A stretch of 64,000 nucleotides of DNA from Leguminivora glycinivorella (taxonomy: Eukaryota > Arthropoda > Insecta > Lepidoptera > Tortricidae), in NCBI RefSeq assembly GCF_023078275.1, contig NC_062978.1, positions 5,160,585-5,224,584 of the forward strand, in the 5' to 3' direction. Under the pieces are notes generated by a model that was not told the DNA's origin, did no database searches, and was given only the letters and a program-made list of their open reading frames with translations. A program made the position numbers and the translations under genes. Of this stretch, positions 33,903 through 46,700 are shown one piece after another (positions within the stretch are counted from its first letter, which is position 1; each line of letters begins with the position of its first letter).

Positions 33903-36900
33903 TTATATTTTATTGATTGGAAGGTCTGGTGATGATGGTGATTGAGATTCATTAGCATTACTTAGTATTTTATGTATTATGTCCAAGTTGCATTCCTTAA
34001 GAGCGGAGAGAAGCTCTGATTTGTCATTGCCTTGGTTGGATCTGTATACTGAGTTCTTTTTCCAGTCAGTATACCATTGCATAACAGTATCTGTAAAAGA
34101 AAATTTATTGTAATGTTCGAGCTGCCTGAAACTAAGTAAGTACCTATCAGCAGCGGCTGGTCCGTACAAGCTGATTCCCATCGGCTTGCCTAAAATTGAT
34201 TACTAGTAAAGTACCTATTAATTTTAAGGTAGGTTTCGTTTAGCTCAGTGTTGCCTAGCAGAAATTTTCACCAGCCGCCAATGGTACCTATGCCAATGGA
34301 TATAAAATTGTAGATGGCGTATACCTGTCGGTGTATTCCGATTTGTTTCCGGTGAGGTGAAGACAAAGAGGAATAAATTGCAATCTGTGCCTGGTGGAGG
34401 CAAACAGGAATAGGCCTCCACCTTTTTATTACTTATTCGTAAAGTAGAGCTTTTCGCAATTAGGTACCAACACTACCAACTTTACCTACTTATGTTTGGA
34501 CTGTAGTTCAAGCAAAAGGAACCAACCCACAGAAATCGGACGGCAATATATTGTGGCATAGGCGAGAGGCTGGCAACCTGTCACTGCAATGTCACAGTTT
34601 CGTTTTCTTTCAACCCCTTATTTGCCAAGAGTGGCACTGAAGCTTTAGTAGTTTCATGTGTTCTGCCTACCCCTTTATGGGATACAGGCGTGATTGTATG
34701 TATGTAATATAATTTGCCCTTTCTGTCAAAAGGAAAAGTCGTTAATTTCAATGTCAATTTTTAGAAAACTTTTCGCTTAACAACATCAGTTTTATGTAAA
34801 ACGTTTTTTGATATAATTAAACGAAGATTACATCTTACCAATAAGAATTTGAAAGTAAGCGTCTGTTTCATCGTCTAATGGTGCCTCCCATACTCTGAGA
34901 TAGTCTTCGCATAGTACAGGTTCACTGTCAGCTAACACATTTTCATCTAAATCTAAAGCACTGAAATATAAAATTTTATTAGTTTTGATTAATAATAAAT
35001 CGTATTCAATTTTAAACCAAATAAAAAATTCCGGTACTGTAAGGACAAGGAAGTCCGCCTCTCACATTCCCATTTGTGACCACCTTAGTATGAAAGGGGT
35101 GGGCGCAAAACGAAATCACGCTTTTCCAAGTCCCGTCACATCCCGGCGTTCGCTATTGGATATGATGGAGCATTTCTACAAATTCCAACCTCACGTGGCT
35201 TCATGAAAAAAAAATCAGCGCTAGATTTCCATCGGTCCCGTCCCCGCGCCGGTCATCCACGATCGGAAGAAGTTTGCACGGTTACATACTCACGCGGACG
35301 TCCGCCGTTGAGCGACCGTGACCGCGACCGATCAGTGTGCACGGTCTTGGGGACGTGGCTTCGGCTGACCAAAACATCCAGCGAGCCAGATTTCCATCGG
35401 ACGTCCATGCGCTCAAGGCCACGTCCACGACCGTCGACCGATAGTTTGCACGGTTAAGTGTATATTCATTGTCCAGATCCCCGTCCGCGGTCGATTTACG
35501 ACGGACGTCCGCGTAGTATGTTCCTAGCTTCATTGTCCAGATCCTTGTCCGCGGTCGCGCGACGACGGACGTCCGCGTAGTATGTTCCTAGCTTTATTTT
35601 CCATCTGTCCCCGACGCCGACGATGGAAATGGGAACAAACACACCAAAATGCCTTAGTGCGTTTTCACATTATCCGATCCGATATCGGATGTCGGACCGA
35701 CATTCCATACATTACAGGCGCCATCTTGGATTTTTTCTATGGAAATCCTTCCGACATCCGATATCGGATCGGATAGTGTGAAAACGGACTTACTATGCCT
35801 ATTTGCCTAAACGCTGTGAGAAGCGAACGTCCTTCTCTTTGAAGCTACTTAATGAAACTGTTCCCATGATGGGCATTACTTTTTTTGACCTATTTATTCA
35901 ACTAGGCTCAAAGACAAAAAGTTTTTAGATAAATTCGCTCCCATTTGATTCGTCAGTGCCAATTGAGCTAACTTTAATATATGCTTGTGATTCTAACACT
36001 TACTCTAATGCTTTTTTCAAAGAAACATCTTTATATTTTTTATGCTCTGCCTTGAATTGCTCTTCTATTCTTTTGAATGAAATTATACATGTCGCTTCTG
36101 GTATATCTGTAATAAGATGTCTCATTACTTATTAGTCCGTTAACTGAGGGTACATATAACTCTATGTCATTCGGTATAATATGTCTAGCTTAGCTAGCCT
36201 CGTGCAGGTAAAATCAACATAGGTACCCAAGTAACAATTTCTGGTCCTATAGTGGTCGAGAGCACCAAATTAAATCACATTAAATGGTCCTATAAATAGT
36301 CTATATTGGTACTGTAGAGCCGATTTGGCGCAATTATGCAGCCATTTAGTGATATAATAGGGCTATAGCAGTATCATCCGTGACGTTTAAGGTCTATAAT
36401 GGTGATGTGATGATGACTATTGTGCTAATTTGTTGACATAGAGGACACAGTAACGCTATTATAGTATCAATTTATGCTATAGTAGCATTTGAGATTCCGT
36501 TATACAGGTTTTTTGTTCTGTAATAGCAGTTGCCGTCCCTTTTAATGCGAATGAATGAAATTTCTAAAATAATTTAATGTGTGTAATATTTAACAAAAAC
36601 TGTTCTAAACGAGGAACTTTATGAAAAGTGGCGTGTGAACTTGTGAAGTTTAGTGTCAATCAAAATAATTTGGATTTCGTATAATTCCATCATTACTGCA
36701 AAAAGGTATGCGATGGAAATTTTACCGTTAAAAGAATATTAGTTTAATGGAGTATTTTAAGTGCGCCCTCGATTTATACCTGTTTTGAATAAAATAAATA
36801 AATATAATTTAATACAATAAAATTATTGGCACCATAGTTTCTACTATGGATCCGAGAAGTAAAACATACGCTTTTATAGTTCGACTATGTCACTTGTCAT

Positions 36901-39900
36901 ACGCATTCACTGCCATGAGCCCGCCATTGTGGATTCAATTAGGGTTGCATGAGACTTTAACTATGATCCAGTTTAACTTATAAGTTCTTTATATAGAAAA
37001 CAATACTTGTTTTCAATGTTTTACTATAGAAAGATCTTCTAAACAGTTTTTTTTTTATAAAACATATAGTAAACTCAGCTATAACGCTATTGTGTTTTAA
37101 AAGAGATACCGAAACCATTATTCTACAGTTCTGTGATATAAAAGAGTAATTGTGACGTATACGGCGATGAGATATAAAAGGCATTAGAAAACGACTATTA
37201 ACGCTTTTCAAAGCTATATAAACGTATCCTGAAAACTTCATTATACAGCAAAATAGCTCTATAATGGTATTCATATCACTACTACAGTGTTAAATACTGT
37301 AGCAGTGTTTTCCAAAGCCACTATATCCCAAAATAGTGGTATAGTTAGGTTTTAATTTCTGTTAAAATACGACTACTAAAAATACTATAAGCGGCTTGTT
37401 GGGAACCTTAATAGCGCAAATTGATAGCATAACAGTGATTCCTAACACTATTATACAATAATATTGTTCTTTAGTAGGTTATTTGATCCTGTTATAGATC
37501 AGGCCTATAGCGGCTCTATAAAATGGTGATATAAACGTTTACATCACTTCCTAATAACACCTTTTAGCTGTATAACACAACAACTATAGCGGCTTGTCGG
37601 GAACCTTAATAGCATAAATTGATTGCATAACAGTGATTTCTAACACCATTATATAATAATATTGTTCTATAGTAGTCATATTTGATCCTGTTATACACCA
37701 GGCCTATAGCGGCTCTATAAAATGGTGATATAAACGTTTACATCACTTCCTAATAACACCTTTTAGCTGTATAACGCAACAACTATAGCGGCTTGTCGGG
37801 AACCTTAATAGCGCAAATTGATTGCATAACAGTGATTTCTAACACCATTATATAATAATATTGTTATATAGTAGTCATATTTGATCCTGTTATAGACCAG
37901 GCCTATAGCGGCTCTATAAAATGGTGATATAAACGTTTACATCACTTCCTAATAACACCTTTTAGCTGTATAACGCAACATCTATAGCGGCTTGTCGGGA
38001 ACCTTAATAGCGCAAATTGATTGCATAACAGTGATTTCTAACACCATTATATAATAATATTGTTCTATAGTAGTCATATTTGATCCTGTTATAGACCAGG
38101 CCTATAGCGGCTCTATAAAATGGTGATATAAACGTTTACATCACTTCCTAATAACATCTTTTAGCTGTATAACGCAACAACTAATAGCGGCTTGTCGGGA
38201 ACCTTAATAGCGCAAATTGATTGCATAGCAGTGATTCCTAACACTATTATACAATAATATAGATCTATAGTAGTCATATTTGATCCTGTTATAGACCAGG
38301 CCTATAGCGGCTCTATAAAATGGTGATATAAACGTTTACATCACTTCCTAATAACACCTTTTAGCGGTATAAGCTTATAGAGCTAAAAGGTGTTACTGGA
38401 GGCTTTTATACGACAAGCGGTCACGCCGAAAACCTTTATACGACATCTATAGTAGCTTTTGGCGTCGAAAACCAAAATTATAGCACTAAAATGTTACTTG
38501 GGTACTTACCACAAGATGTTTCAAGGCGAATACTCTTTCGTAAGGAGCAATTAGAAATCACTTCTCTCATCGTAGCTATCGTGGAAACGTTATCCGATTT
38601 AAATACGGCTTGGCCACGTCTGTAATAGTGAACGTTGGGATATTATTTATTTATATATTAAATTATGAGTATACGCTCATATTAGATAAATCTCGAGAAT
38701 CGATAGTAACATACTGCAATCGACAAACGAGGATCGTCTTCAGAAGGGAGTGTGACCGAGCGACGGACACTAACGGAGCGGGCCTGGGTAGCTCCCCTGG
38801 TAACGCCTCTGACAGCCACGCCGTCATCTCGGCCACAGAAAAACTTCCCGATACAGTCAGAACACACCATACTCTGGAAGAAAACATAAAACCGTACTAA
38901 CTAAGAATCTCATCAAAAACGATTTAATACTGACTTACAACAAAGCCCATACAAAAAAGCGTATCTCTGAAATATATGAGCCTACAAAACCTAAAACTAC
39001 ATGGCACTGTTTGCTGCCTGGAAGTGGCCAAAATCATATTTTCCCCAAATATTTTGTGTGTTTTTATAAGAACAAATGACATATTTCTTTATGTTAAAAT
39101 CACGTTATCACGTCAATACACATTTCGAAAAAAATAAATTTGTAGTAAGTAGGTATACAGGGTGCCCGCGCGGTAATTAATGGACAACCTTTTATCCACC
39201 AAGAAGGCACCTTATACTGGTCCAGAAAATCGACTTTAAGGTTTAGTAAAAGTCGCTTTTACGAGATTTTCACACTTTTTAAAATTTTAGGTAGTATTAA
39301 AATTTTGTGAAAATCTCGAAAACCAGTTTTAATCATCAAGGGGCACCTTATACTGATGACATTAAGTTTAGTAAAAGTCGCCTGGTTTTCGAGATTTTCA
39401 CAATTTTTAAAATTTTAATACTACCTAAAATTTTTAAAAGTGTGAAAATCTCGAAAACCAGGCGACTTTTACTAAACCTAAAAATCGATTTTCTGGATCA
39501 GTATAAGGTGTCTTGGTGGTTAAAAGGTTGTCCATTAATTACCGGGTACCCGGTATACTAAACAAAATAAATTGTAGTGTATACTAACCGGCTTTCACTA
39601 TCCGAATCCGGATCCTCGTGCTGAGAGTAGTAAGGGAGAGCCGGCAATCTCAGTGTCATCAGACGGGCGACCCGCGGCGCACCAGCCGGCAACGCGTATA
39701 TCAGTACCCGGGCACATTCGGCAAGCGGCGGGCCTGCGTGCCGCATGCGGACCCACAAGCGACGCGTGCCGGCTTGGCACCGTACTGTTGCTAGGAAATC
39801 TGATGATGATCCCTAATTAAATAAAACGTTAGCATAAATTATGGTTAACTTTTGAAAGCACTCGAGTGTTTATCTCTTTGGTTCTTTCAAAGGACATCTA

Positions 39901-42900
39901 GCGTTCTGACTCCTGCAGAAGTGGCCATTTTGCCACCTCTCCCCAACTGCAAATTTTCAAACAATTTTGAAAATTTCATCTTATTAACCACTTCTGCTGC
40001 TGCATATTAAGATCGCCTCTGAATCATAAATTACGAAAGTACTAAGTTACCAATATTACCTGGGATGGACAAACACTTAACACCGCTGCACTGTCAGTCT
40101 TCATGTCTAACTTTCGGTTGCAATATATGAAGAGCATGTCTAAAGGCACGGGAGCCATAATTCTTGCTTCTTGCCAACCGTCTTTAGATGCTCCTAACAA
40201 CTGCAACACAAGAAATCATTATAATCGGGGCATAGCATTTGCCTATATAGTCGATTCTATTCTGGCTTTATGATTGGACAGTACTCGCCTCATATTGAAT
40301 GTCCAACAGCGGGGGAGTTGTCACTCCACTTTCCAAGGACCGGGTATTCCTATGATATTTCTCCCGTTCATTAGAGGCCTGCTTTTCCAATCGAGCCACT
40401 TCAGCCCTTTGGGCAGAAAAATATTATGTATTAAAATGAATTGGGAAAATACAACGTTAATTTATGAGATTAAAAGATGTTGATTTAAAGATGGTTGGTT
40501 GGATGGATGGTTGTCGAAATTAATAGGAAACTCAAATCGGATGAGGGTATAGGTATAGAATGAGGGCTCGATGCACAGAGAACCTCCTATAGAGTAGAAA
40601 TCTTGTATATTTTGTGCGCGATACGAGTCGCCAGTGTTTGGGGTGCGAGGAGCGGGCGGGGAATGTGTTAAGCGCGCTGTGATTGGCCGTTTCAAGGACG
40701 GCGGGCAGTCGCGCCAGATGAAAAGGGACAGAAGTATGACTGTCCCTCTACTGACGCGTAAGTGGCCAATGTAAGTTGACCTATGCCGGCTCTGAATAAA
40801 TTATAAATATGACTTATTTGTGGAATGTAATGCCGTCTGTTTTTAAATTTGAGCTTCTTGTTACCTTTCCACACCATTTCACACTACAGGTGGACATCTT
40901 TAAGGCATCAAAATACCCTTTTCCAATTTTTTTGTGCGAAAAACACGCGCTGCTTTCGGGTCTGTTACTTGGTCGATACTGATCGGGCACGGCGAGCGCC
41001 CGCGCTTATATCAGTGCAAATACTAGGAAGGCTGGCCACTGCGAGTCGTCTTGTAATAGATGTCTATAGGGGTTGGTCTGTGGCTCGATGAAAACAAAAG
41101 CAAAAACGGTTAATGTAAAGATCCACGTAAGTAGGCGGCCTAAATCCAGCAGAAAGTGAGTGCTAACATGAAGAAGATTTCATGATGAGGAATTAGCTAT
41201 GACCAAGCTACGGATTAACAAACGTCAAGCATACTCTAGTTTAGTCCTCCTAGCCGCTATAACATCTGGCGGAACATTAGTAAACATGCCGGATCCGGAA
41301 ACCAGACGGCGAGACCTCAGAGCGAAGACTCTGCCCGAAAAGGTGGTTACCAACAGTTCGTTCTCTTCCGTGCCCACACAGCCACCGCTGACTGACGTAA
41401 CCGGTTCTCCCGAAAACTGAAAGATTCGTTAAGTATGTTATTTAGTTATTGGCGTTATCCCGCATTTATTTCATTAGGGAGGTATTCTAAGTTTAAACGC
41501 ACATATGTATATTTTAGCCGAGGTTTGTCGCCTAGGTTCTCCATATCGATGAGATAGAGCTGCACAGAGCCATCGTGACGACCAACGGCGAGGTGAGAGT
41601 TTCCGTTGGAAAAGTACCAGCCCAGGCACATCACTGAACCCAAGCCTTTGCCCTCCACCAGGCATTTACTAGTGAGCATTGACCTAAAACAAAAAAGCGC
41701 ATGAATATAAGTGTTTCATAGAGTCCATAACTCGTGGAATGTGACATTACTGGATACTAAAGGTTTAGGTGCGATAATGGGCCCATTAGTCCCATTACCT
41801 ACTGTCCAAGAAGCCAGCTGATTAAGAAACAGAAAATTCATGAAATGTAAGGGAATACATCATATGCCTGTTTTTCTTTCGGCACAGACTATAAGCTAGT
41901 AAAATTAGCGTAGGAAGAGCGGTGTTTAAGATAATTACTTACTCTTCGTAAGCCACGAGTCCAACGGAACCATCGGCAGCACCGTAAAATGCATAAATAT
42001 CCGAAGCGTGCATCGGTGGAGGGACAACTAGTCTTGAAGGGCCTGAGGTTACCACCGCCCTGGCTGTGACCTGCCCGTTCTCCAGCATCACTGCTCCTTT
42101 ATTGGCAATTAGGACCAGAAGCCTTACTCTGGTGTTCTGGAAATTACTTGGTTTGTTTGGTAAGCTATCTAATATAGTATACTCCATATTGTTATCAATG
42201 TTAAGCACAAGGTCTGCATTTGAAACTTACATTGGGGGTAGCAAATGACGCAATATCTAGAACTCTATCCTCGCAAATATAGGAATGGAATTCCCTCAAA
42301 TCCCTATAATGCGTCACGGTTCGGCCACTGCAGAGAATTAGGTCCCCCATCAGAATAGACCTGCAATGATTTTTACAATAACTTCTGTAAATATTTATTA
42401 AAAGAATCGCTTTATTAGTAAGATGAAGAGAACATACATGGATGTGATAGTTTCTGATAGAGCCGTTTCGATTGACAGAAACACTTTTCCCTTTCTCGTG
42501 TAGCCTTTAACTTCATTACCTGATGCAGCAAACACTTTGTCAACTTGCGATCCTGTAAGATTATATTACATTTGTATGCATCTGCATATAAATATCAGCT
42601 TACATACTTTTTCTCTTGTCCAATATACCGAATTCATCATATGAAATATTATATCAAAAGATGAATTCTCTTCTAGATTCTACCTATATATACTAGGTAG
42701 GTAGGTAACATAACATGTTGCTGGCTTACCATCGTTGGTAGCTAGTTGAACAGCCGTTATCGGTTTCCCCGGCAGGGTTTTAAATTGAACGATTGCCTCT
42801 TCATCTTTTATACTCAAACATTGAAGAACGCCGTTCTTGTCGCCGATTACAAACTGGAATTAAGAAAATAAAAGATTAATCAAAGTTAATCAACACCATC

Positions 42901-43232
42901 TGTGCCCGTCTCACCTGATGAAACCACCTGGATGGATGGGAATAGTTTAATTCCTAATCCTAACTATGCTCGCCGGGCACAGAATGAATATTTTAATTCC
43001 TGGGGCAAGTGGGAATGACGCTGATCCCATTTGTGACCGGTAGGTACAAATGGGAATTTATTCTTCCTATCCGTGCCCACCTCGGTTTCTTCGTATGTCT
43101 GATTAAAATTACGGGAATTATATCACTGACCCTCTGTTGTGTTTTTGGCCCAGGCGCTGGTAATATTTTTAACGTGTCCGGGTACGTAATACCACATATT
43201 GCATAGTCTATTCGCGAAAAATCGTATTCCAT
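33903..43232 (-). CDS. BBS7: Bardet-Biedl syndrome 7 protein, BBSome subunit
   Basis: Subunit of the BBSome, which moves membrane cargo into and out of cilia; in insects this concerns ciliated sensory neurons and sperm. Exons: 43232-43131, 42853-42730, 42552-42438, 42360-42231, 42136-41943, 41683-41503, 41416-41316, 40406-40289, 40200-40060, 39812-39589, 38873-38715, 38619-38510, 36106-36004, 34960-34839, 34090-33903. They total 2,112 nt, exactly 703 codons plus stop (human BBS7 is 715 aa). An N-terminal beta-propeller (about 1-315) has FVIGDKNGVLQC and LAVGRHDGSVQLY. A coiled coil follows (316-355, ARLEKQASNEREKYHRN), then a beta-sandwich region (VSGSFSVAEM, residues 477-529) and an alpha/beta platform (VFKSDNVSTIATMREV). 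The donor after exon 8 is GC, not GT; the exon 7 donor (41316) is the least certain, chosen by phase. Confidence 0.93.
35456..35595. repeat. Tandem duplication of about 70 bp
   Basis: CCGCGGTCG ... GACGGACGTCCGCGTAGTAT and TTCCTAGCTT occur twice in a row. Related CGTCCGCGG-type sequence extends left to about 35205. In BBS7 intron 13. Confidence 0.75.
35655..35795. mobile_element. MITE family B, copy 1
   Basis: Palindrome CGTTTTCACATTATCCGATC ... inverse, with a CGATATCGGA core on each arm. A second copy is at 47203-47338 and a fragment of one arm at 16304-16340. Confidence 0.85.
36225..38502. mobile_element. 2.3-kb element with internal 199-bp tandem repeats, BBS7 intron 12
   Basis: Starts CCCAAGTAACA (36225) and ends with the inverse TGTTACTTGGG (38502), each flanked by TA. 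Its left part is filled with scattered CTATAGTGG / CTATAGCAG / CTATAATGG motifs. The right part is five head-to-tail 199-bp units. No coding capacity was seen. The TA flanks would fit a Tc1/mariner-type target but the internal layout is unlike a simple mariner MITE. Confidence 0.7.
37391..38390. repeat. Five-unit 199-bp tandem repeat
   Basis: GCGGCTTGT begins units at 37391, 37589, 37788, 37987 and 38187. Units 2 to 4 are nearly identical; the first and last are more diverged. Each contains GACCAGGCCTATAGCGGCT and ATGGTGATATAAACG. The array ends in a short hairpin around AAGCTTATAGAGCTAAAAGG. Confidence 0.92.
38940..39150 (+). repeat. Dispersed repeat family I, copy 1
   Basis: CCATACAAAAAAGCGTATC, CTGGAAGTGGCCAAAATCAT, ATCACGTCAATACAC. 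Copy 2 at 59440-59645. Confidence 0.72.
39157..39560. mobile_element. Foldback element in BBS7 intron 10
   Basis: The outer arms GGTAATTAATGGACAACC and its inverse GGTTGTCCATTAATTACC, plus repeated inner arms TGTGAAAATCTCGAAAACCA in both orientations, make the 400 bp largely self-complementary. It ends about 30 bp from the exon 10 donor. Confidence 0.8.
40574..41082 (-). mobile_element. 509-bp THAP-bearing element, copy 2
   Basis: Inverted copy of 23181-23688, flanked by exact 8-bp duplications GCTCGATG at 40566-40573 and 41083-41090. It sits in BBS7 intron 7. Both copies have the same truncated THAP ORF, so the truncation predates their spread. Confidence 0.88.
40814..40897 (-). pseudogene. 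Truncated THAP zinc-finger ORF, copy 2
   Basis: Same 27 codons as the copy at 23366, with small differences, starting MSTCSVKWCGK and stopping after TFHK. Confidence 0.6.
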
Positions 43233-43758
43233 ATTTCCTGATTCCTGTTAAATAGAACTTCACTTCAGGGCTTCAGGTAAGTTCGTTTAATCATTAATAA
43301 TAAATACTGCTAGGTACTAGTGGTCAGAAGTTCTAGTTTTCATCTATTACTAATATCGAAATATAACTATGCTAAGTAAATATATCGTAGTTTTTATCTA
43401 CTTATAAATCGATAGAACCTTGGAAACCAGCATACAAACAATGGATTGTAAGTGTTATTTTTGATTGGATCAACCCATGTACAGTCACCATCAGATATAT
43501 CAGAATGCTCGGGTGCTCAAAAATATCCGATCAATACACAGAAATTCAAATACAAATAATTTAACGGCTCTTGCACACGGCACATTAAGGCGCGAGGTGT
43601 GAGATCCCAAAATAAACTTTGAAGTGTAAAATAGTGTCTCAAACAGGTTTAGAGTGCAACAAGCTGTCAATGTCAGTTGAAATAGTGACGTACGCCCTTT
43701 TCTTTTCTAACCTGAAAATAAAATATTAAAAACGAAATAAAAATATTTTGTATTAAAG
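43233..43758. promoter_or_regulatory. Shared divergent promoter region of BBS7 and eIF2B-epsilon
   Basis: BBS7 and eIF2B-epsilon start codons are 526 bp apart and divergent. The interval has no repeat that I recognise. A bidirectional promoter is inferred from layout. I could not pick out RFX X-box sites, which would be expected for a ciliary gene, with confidence. Confidence 0.45.
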
Positions 43759-46700
43759 ATGGAGAAAGAAAATGCCGTCCAAGCGGTAGTTGTAATGGAT
43801 ATATTTAATAATAACTTTGATCCTATAACAAAATACAAACCAATGGTAAGGAATACTTTAGTTTTTTTGTACGTACGTCAAGACTGATTTCATCATCTTT
43901 TTAAAATTCAAATATATGAATGAAAACTTTATTTGTAGGGCTTATTTACGGTCGCTGGAGTTCCTCTGGTAAACTACGTCCTTGAATCTCTGGCTTTGGG
44001 AGGAGTTGACGAAGTGATATTATTTTGTTGCAACGATGGAGTTAAAATCAAGGAGCACTTAAGGTACTTCAAAAACATTTATAACATAGAGATATTTATG
44101 TTTTTTAATTCTTTGCCATTATTTACTTTCTAAGTTCTCTGTTTAATACTAATTATATTCTTAATATATTTTTCTTTAATTTCAATATTCATCCTTTTTA
44201 CAAATTAATATTAAAGCTTAGTTTTACATGATTACGACATCAATAATAGTTTTGTTTCTTCTATTTACACATTTTGTGTTGAAAATACTAAAGTCAGTAC
44301 TGTTGACACTGTTGTTATTTATTTATTTAAATAGACTACCTAATTACCTATACCACCTATTTATGAATCTTATAAAAGATACAAGGAGTTTCTTCTTCCT
44401 CGGTTCCTCATGACTGATGGTTGTGACCAGATGAGGTCATTATTTTCCACACCATAGCTCTCCATTCAGCACGGCCTTCTGCTGTCCTAATAATAGCCTT
44501 CTTAACACTCTCCACCCAGCTGTAAATTAAAAATTGCAGGAAAGCGAAAGAGCAGAGAGCACCATGGAGTCTAACTCTAGACGCACAGGTGCTGATGTCG
44601 GACACTTGCCAAACCATGGGCGATGTGATGCGAGAGATAGATGCTGCTGGTCTGATCCGAGGGTACTTTGTGTTGATGTCCATCAACAGTATCGCTAATA
44701 TACCTTATGCTTCTATGCTGGAGCAACATAAGTAAGTCTTGTTTATGGTTAACCTAGACTAGGGGATAATTTATTATTTATTTAAACTTTATTGCACAGT
44801 ACAAAATTTCACAAAAGGCGAACTTAATGCCAGAAGGCATTCTCTACCAGCTAACCTTAATAATTTTGTAGATTGTTTGTATTTAAAAAATTAGAAATGC
44901 TCCATACAATAATTGTTAACAACCACTCTACAGTTTCTAAAATAGGCTAGTTTCCTACTAGTCAAATCAGCTTCTTTTTAAGGACTGTCAAATCTTGATA
45001 ATATGCAATTGCTATGAAATACTGAGGAGTGACATCAATTCATTTACTTTATAACTTTCTCTTTGATTTATTAAATAGAAATTATGTTTAAACATAATGA
45101 CTGTCCATATTTTTCTTCTAATTATGTGGTGCTTTATTTTGTGCACTGCATAAAATATTTTATTTTAAGTCTAGGAAACTAGCCTATTACGACACTTTGA
45201 AGTAACTTCATAGCACCTTATTTCTTAACCCGTGGAGCGTCCTATAGACACCGTGTGTCTATAAATCGTATATAATTTCGCTCCAGGGGATAAAGTCAGG
45301 TCACAATACACAAATTTATATCTATTGTGAACTGCCCTCATTGGATGAACTGCCAAAAAGGGTTTATCCTGGGTTGGCCCAAGGGTGAAATTGGTATGAG
45401 AGCTGACGTTAAACAGAGGAACAGGGGCTGTCTGGAGTAGACCGTTATTAGGGATCAGACCACCTGTTGTTATTTGATTTTTAACCCCCGACGCAAAAAC
45501 GACTGGGTTATAAGTTTGACGTGTCTGTCTGTTTGTTTGTCTGTCTGTCTGTCTGTGTGTCTGTCTGTGGCATCGTAGCTTCCGAACGGATGAACCGATT
45601 TAGATTTAGTTTGTGTTCTTAGCCATGTTTCATGAAAATCGGTCTACTATGTCGCGGTCAGGGGTTTTTTCATAATTTTAATTTTGTGGTTAGGTTATAA
45701 TTTTATTTATGATATTCCTGTAATCTTCTATTATAAAAAAAAATAGTTTATTTGCCAAAAAAAGTTTTACATGTGTGTTTGTTACCTTTGACCACCACAC
45801 TATGATAGGCCTGTCTTGTGGAGTCAGTCCAAACATTTCCATTTACATCATTAAACTTTTTCTATGCTGAAGCAATATTTTAACGAGCCACATAAAAATA
45901 TTTTTTAAAGCTGAATCTAGACGTGCAAGTTTTGAGACAGAAGTATACGCAAGAAAGAGATGCAGATATTTGCCACTCACTCTTACCTATAGTTGCATCT
46001 CAAAACTTGCAGCAATAACTTGCTGGTCTAAACTCAGCTTAAGAACCTTACATTATTTTATTACAATATCTCTTACAGAACATTATGCAAGAAAGACAAA
46101 GGAGCAGCCATGACTCTGGTCTACAAGAAAGTGTCTTGGGAGCACCCTCTCATTGGTACAGACAAACCCATATTTTTAGCAGCTGATGGAAATACACGAA
46201 AAGTACTGATTCACAAGAAATACAAACCCAAGTCTAAGGATAAAACTATCACACTGCCTTTGGTAAGAAGGATCATACTTCTGTAGTTTTATCTATTTTA
46301 ATGTTGCTCACATGCCTAAATTTAACAACTTATGTAATTTAACACATTCAGCATCAATCCCCCTATTTTCAACAAGAAGTAAACCTGACTGGCAAGTTAT
46401 TGTTCCTAAATATGTTAACACATTAAGAGGATACGGTAGCGAAAATGCTAAAATGGAAAGGAGCCCCCCTTTCAACTTGGGAATTTTAGTTAAATATACA
46501 AGTGTTATTAACTAGATTTATCGAAAACAAATTGTCCATTAAGAACAACTCAGTCAAAAGATATTTCAAAAAAATCTTTAAAATCGAGGTTCCACTCTCG
46601 ACTCTTTCCTCCTTCAAAACTTAATGAATCGGAACGAAATTTGAGAATATGAATATCAATGAAATAATCTATGTCGGACCGTTTAGCTTTTTTGGTTAGT

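Noticed and set aside
37391..38390. CRISPR array
   Set aside because: The 199-bp units are continuous head-to-tail repeats with no spacers, inside a eukaryotic intron.
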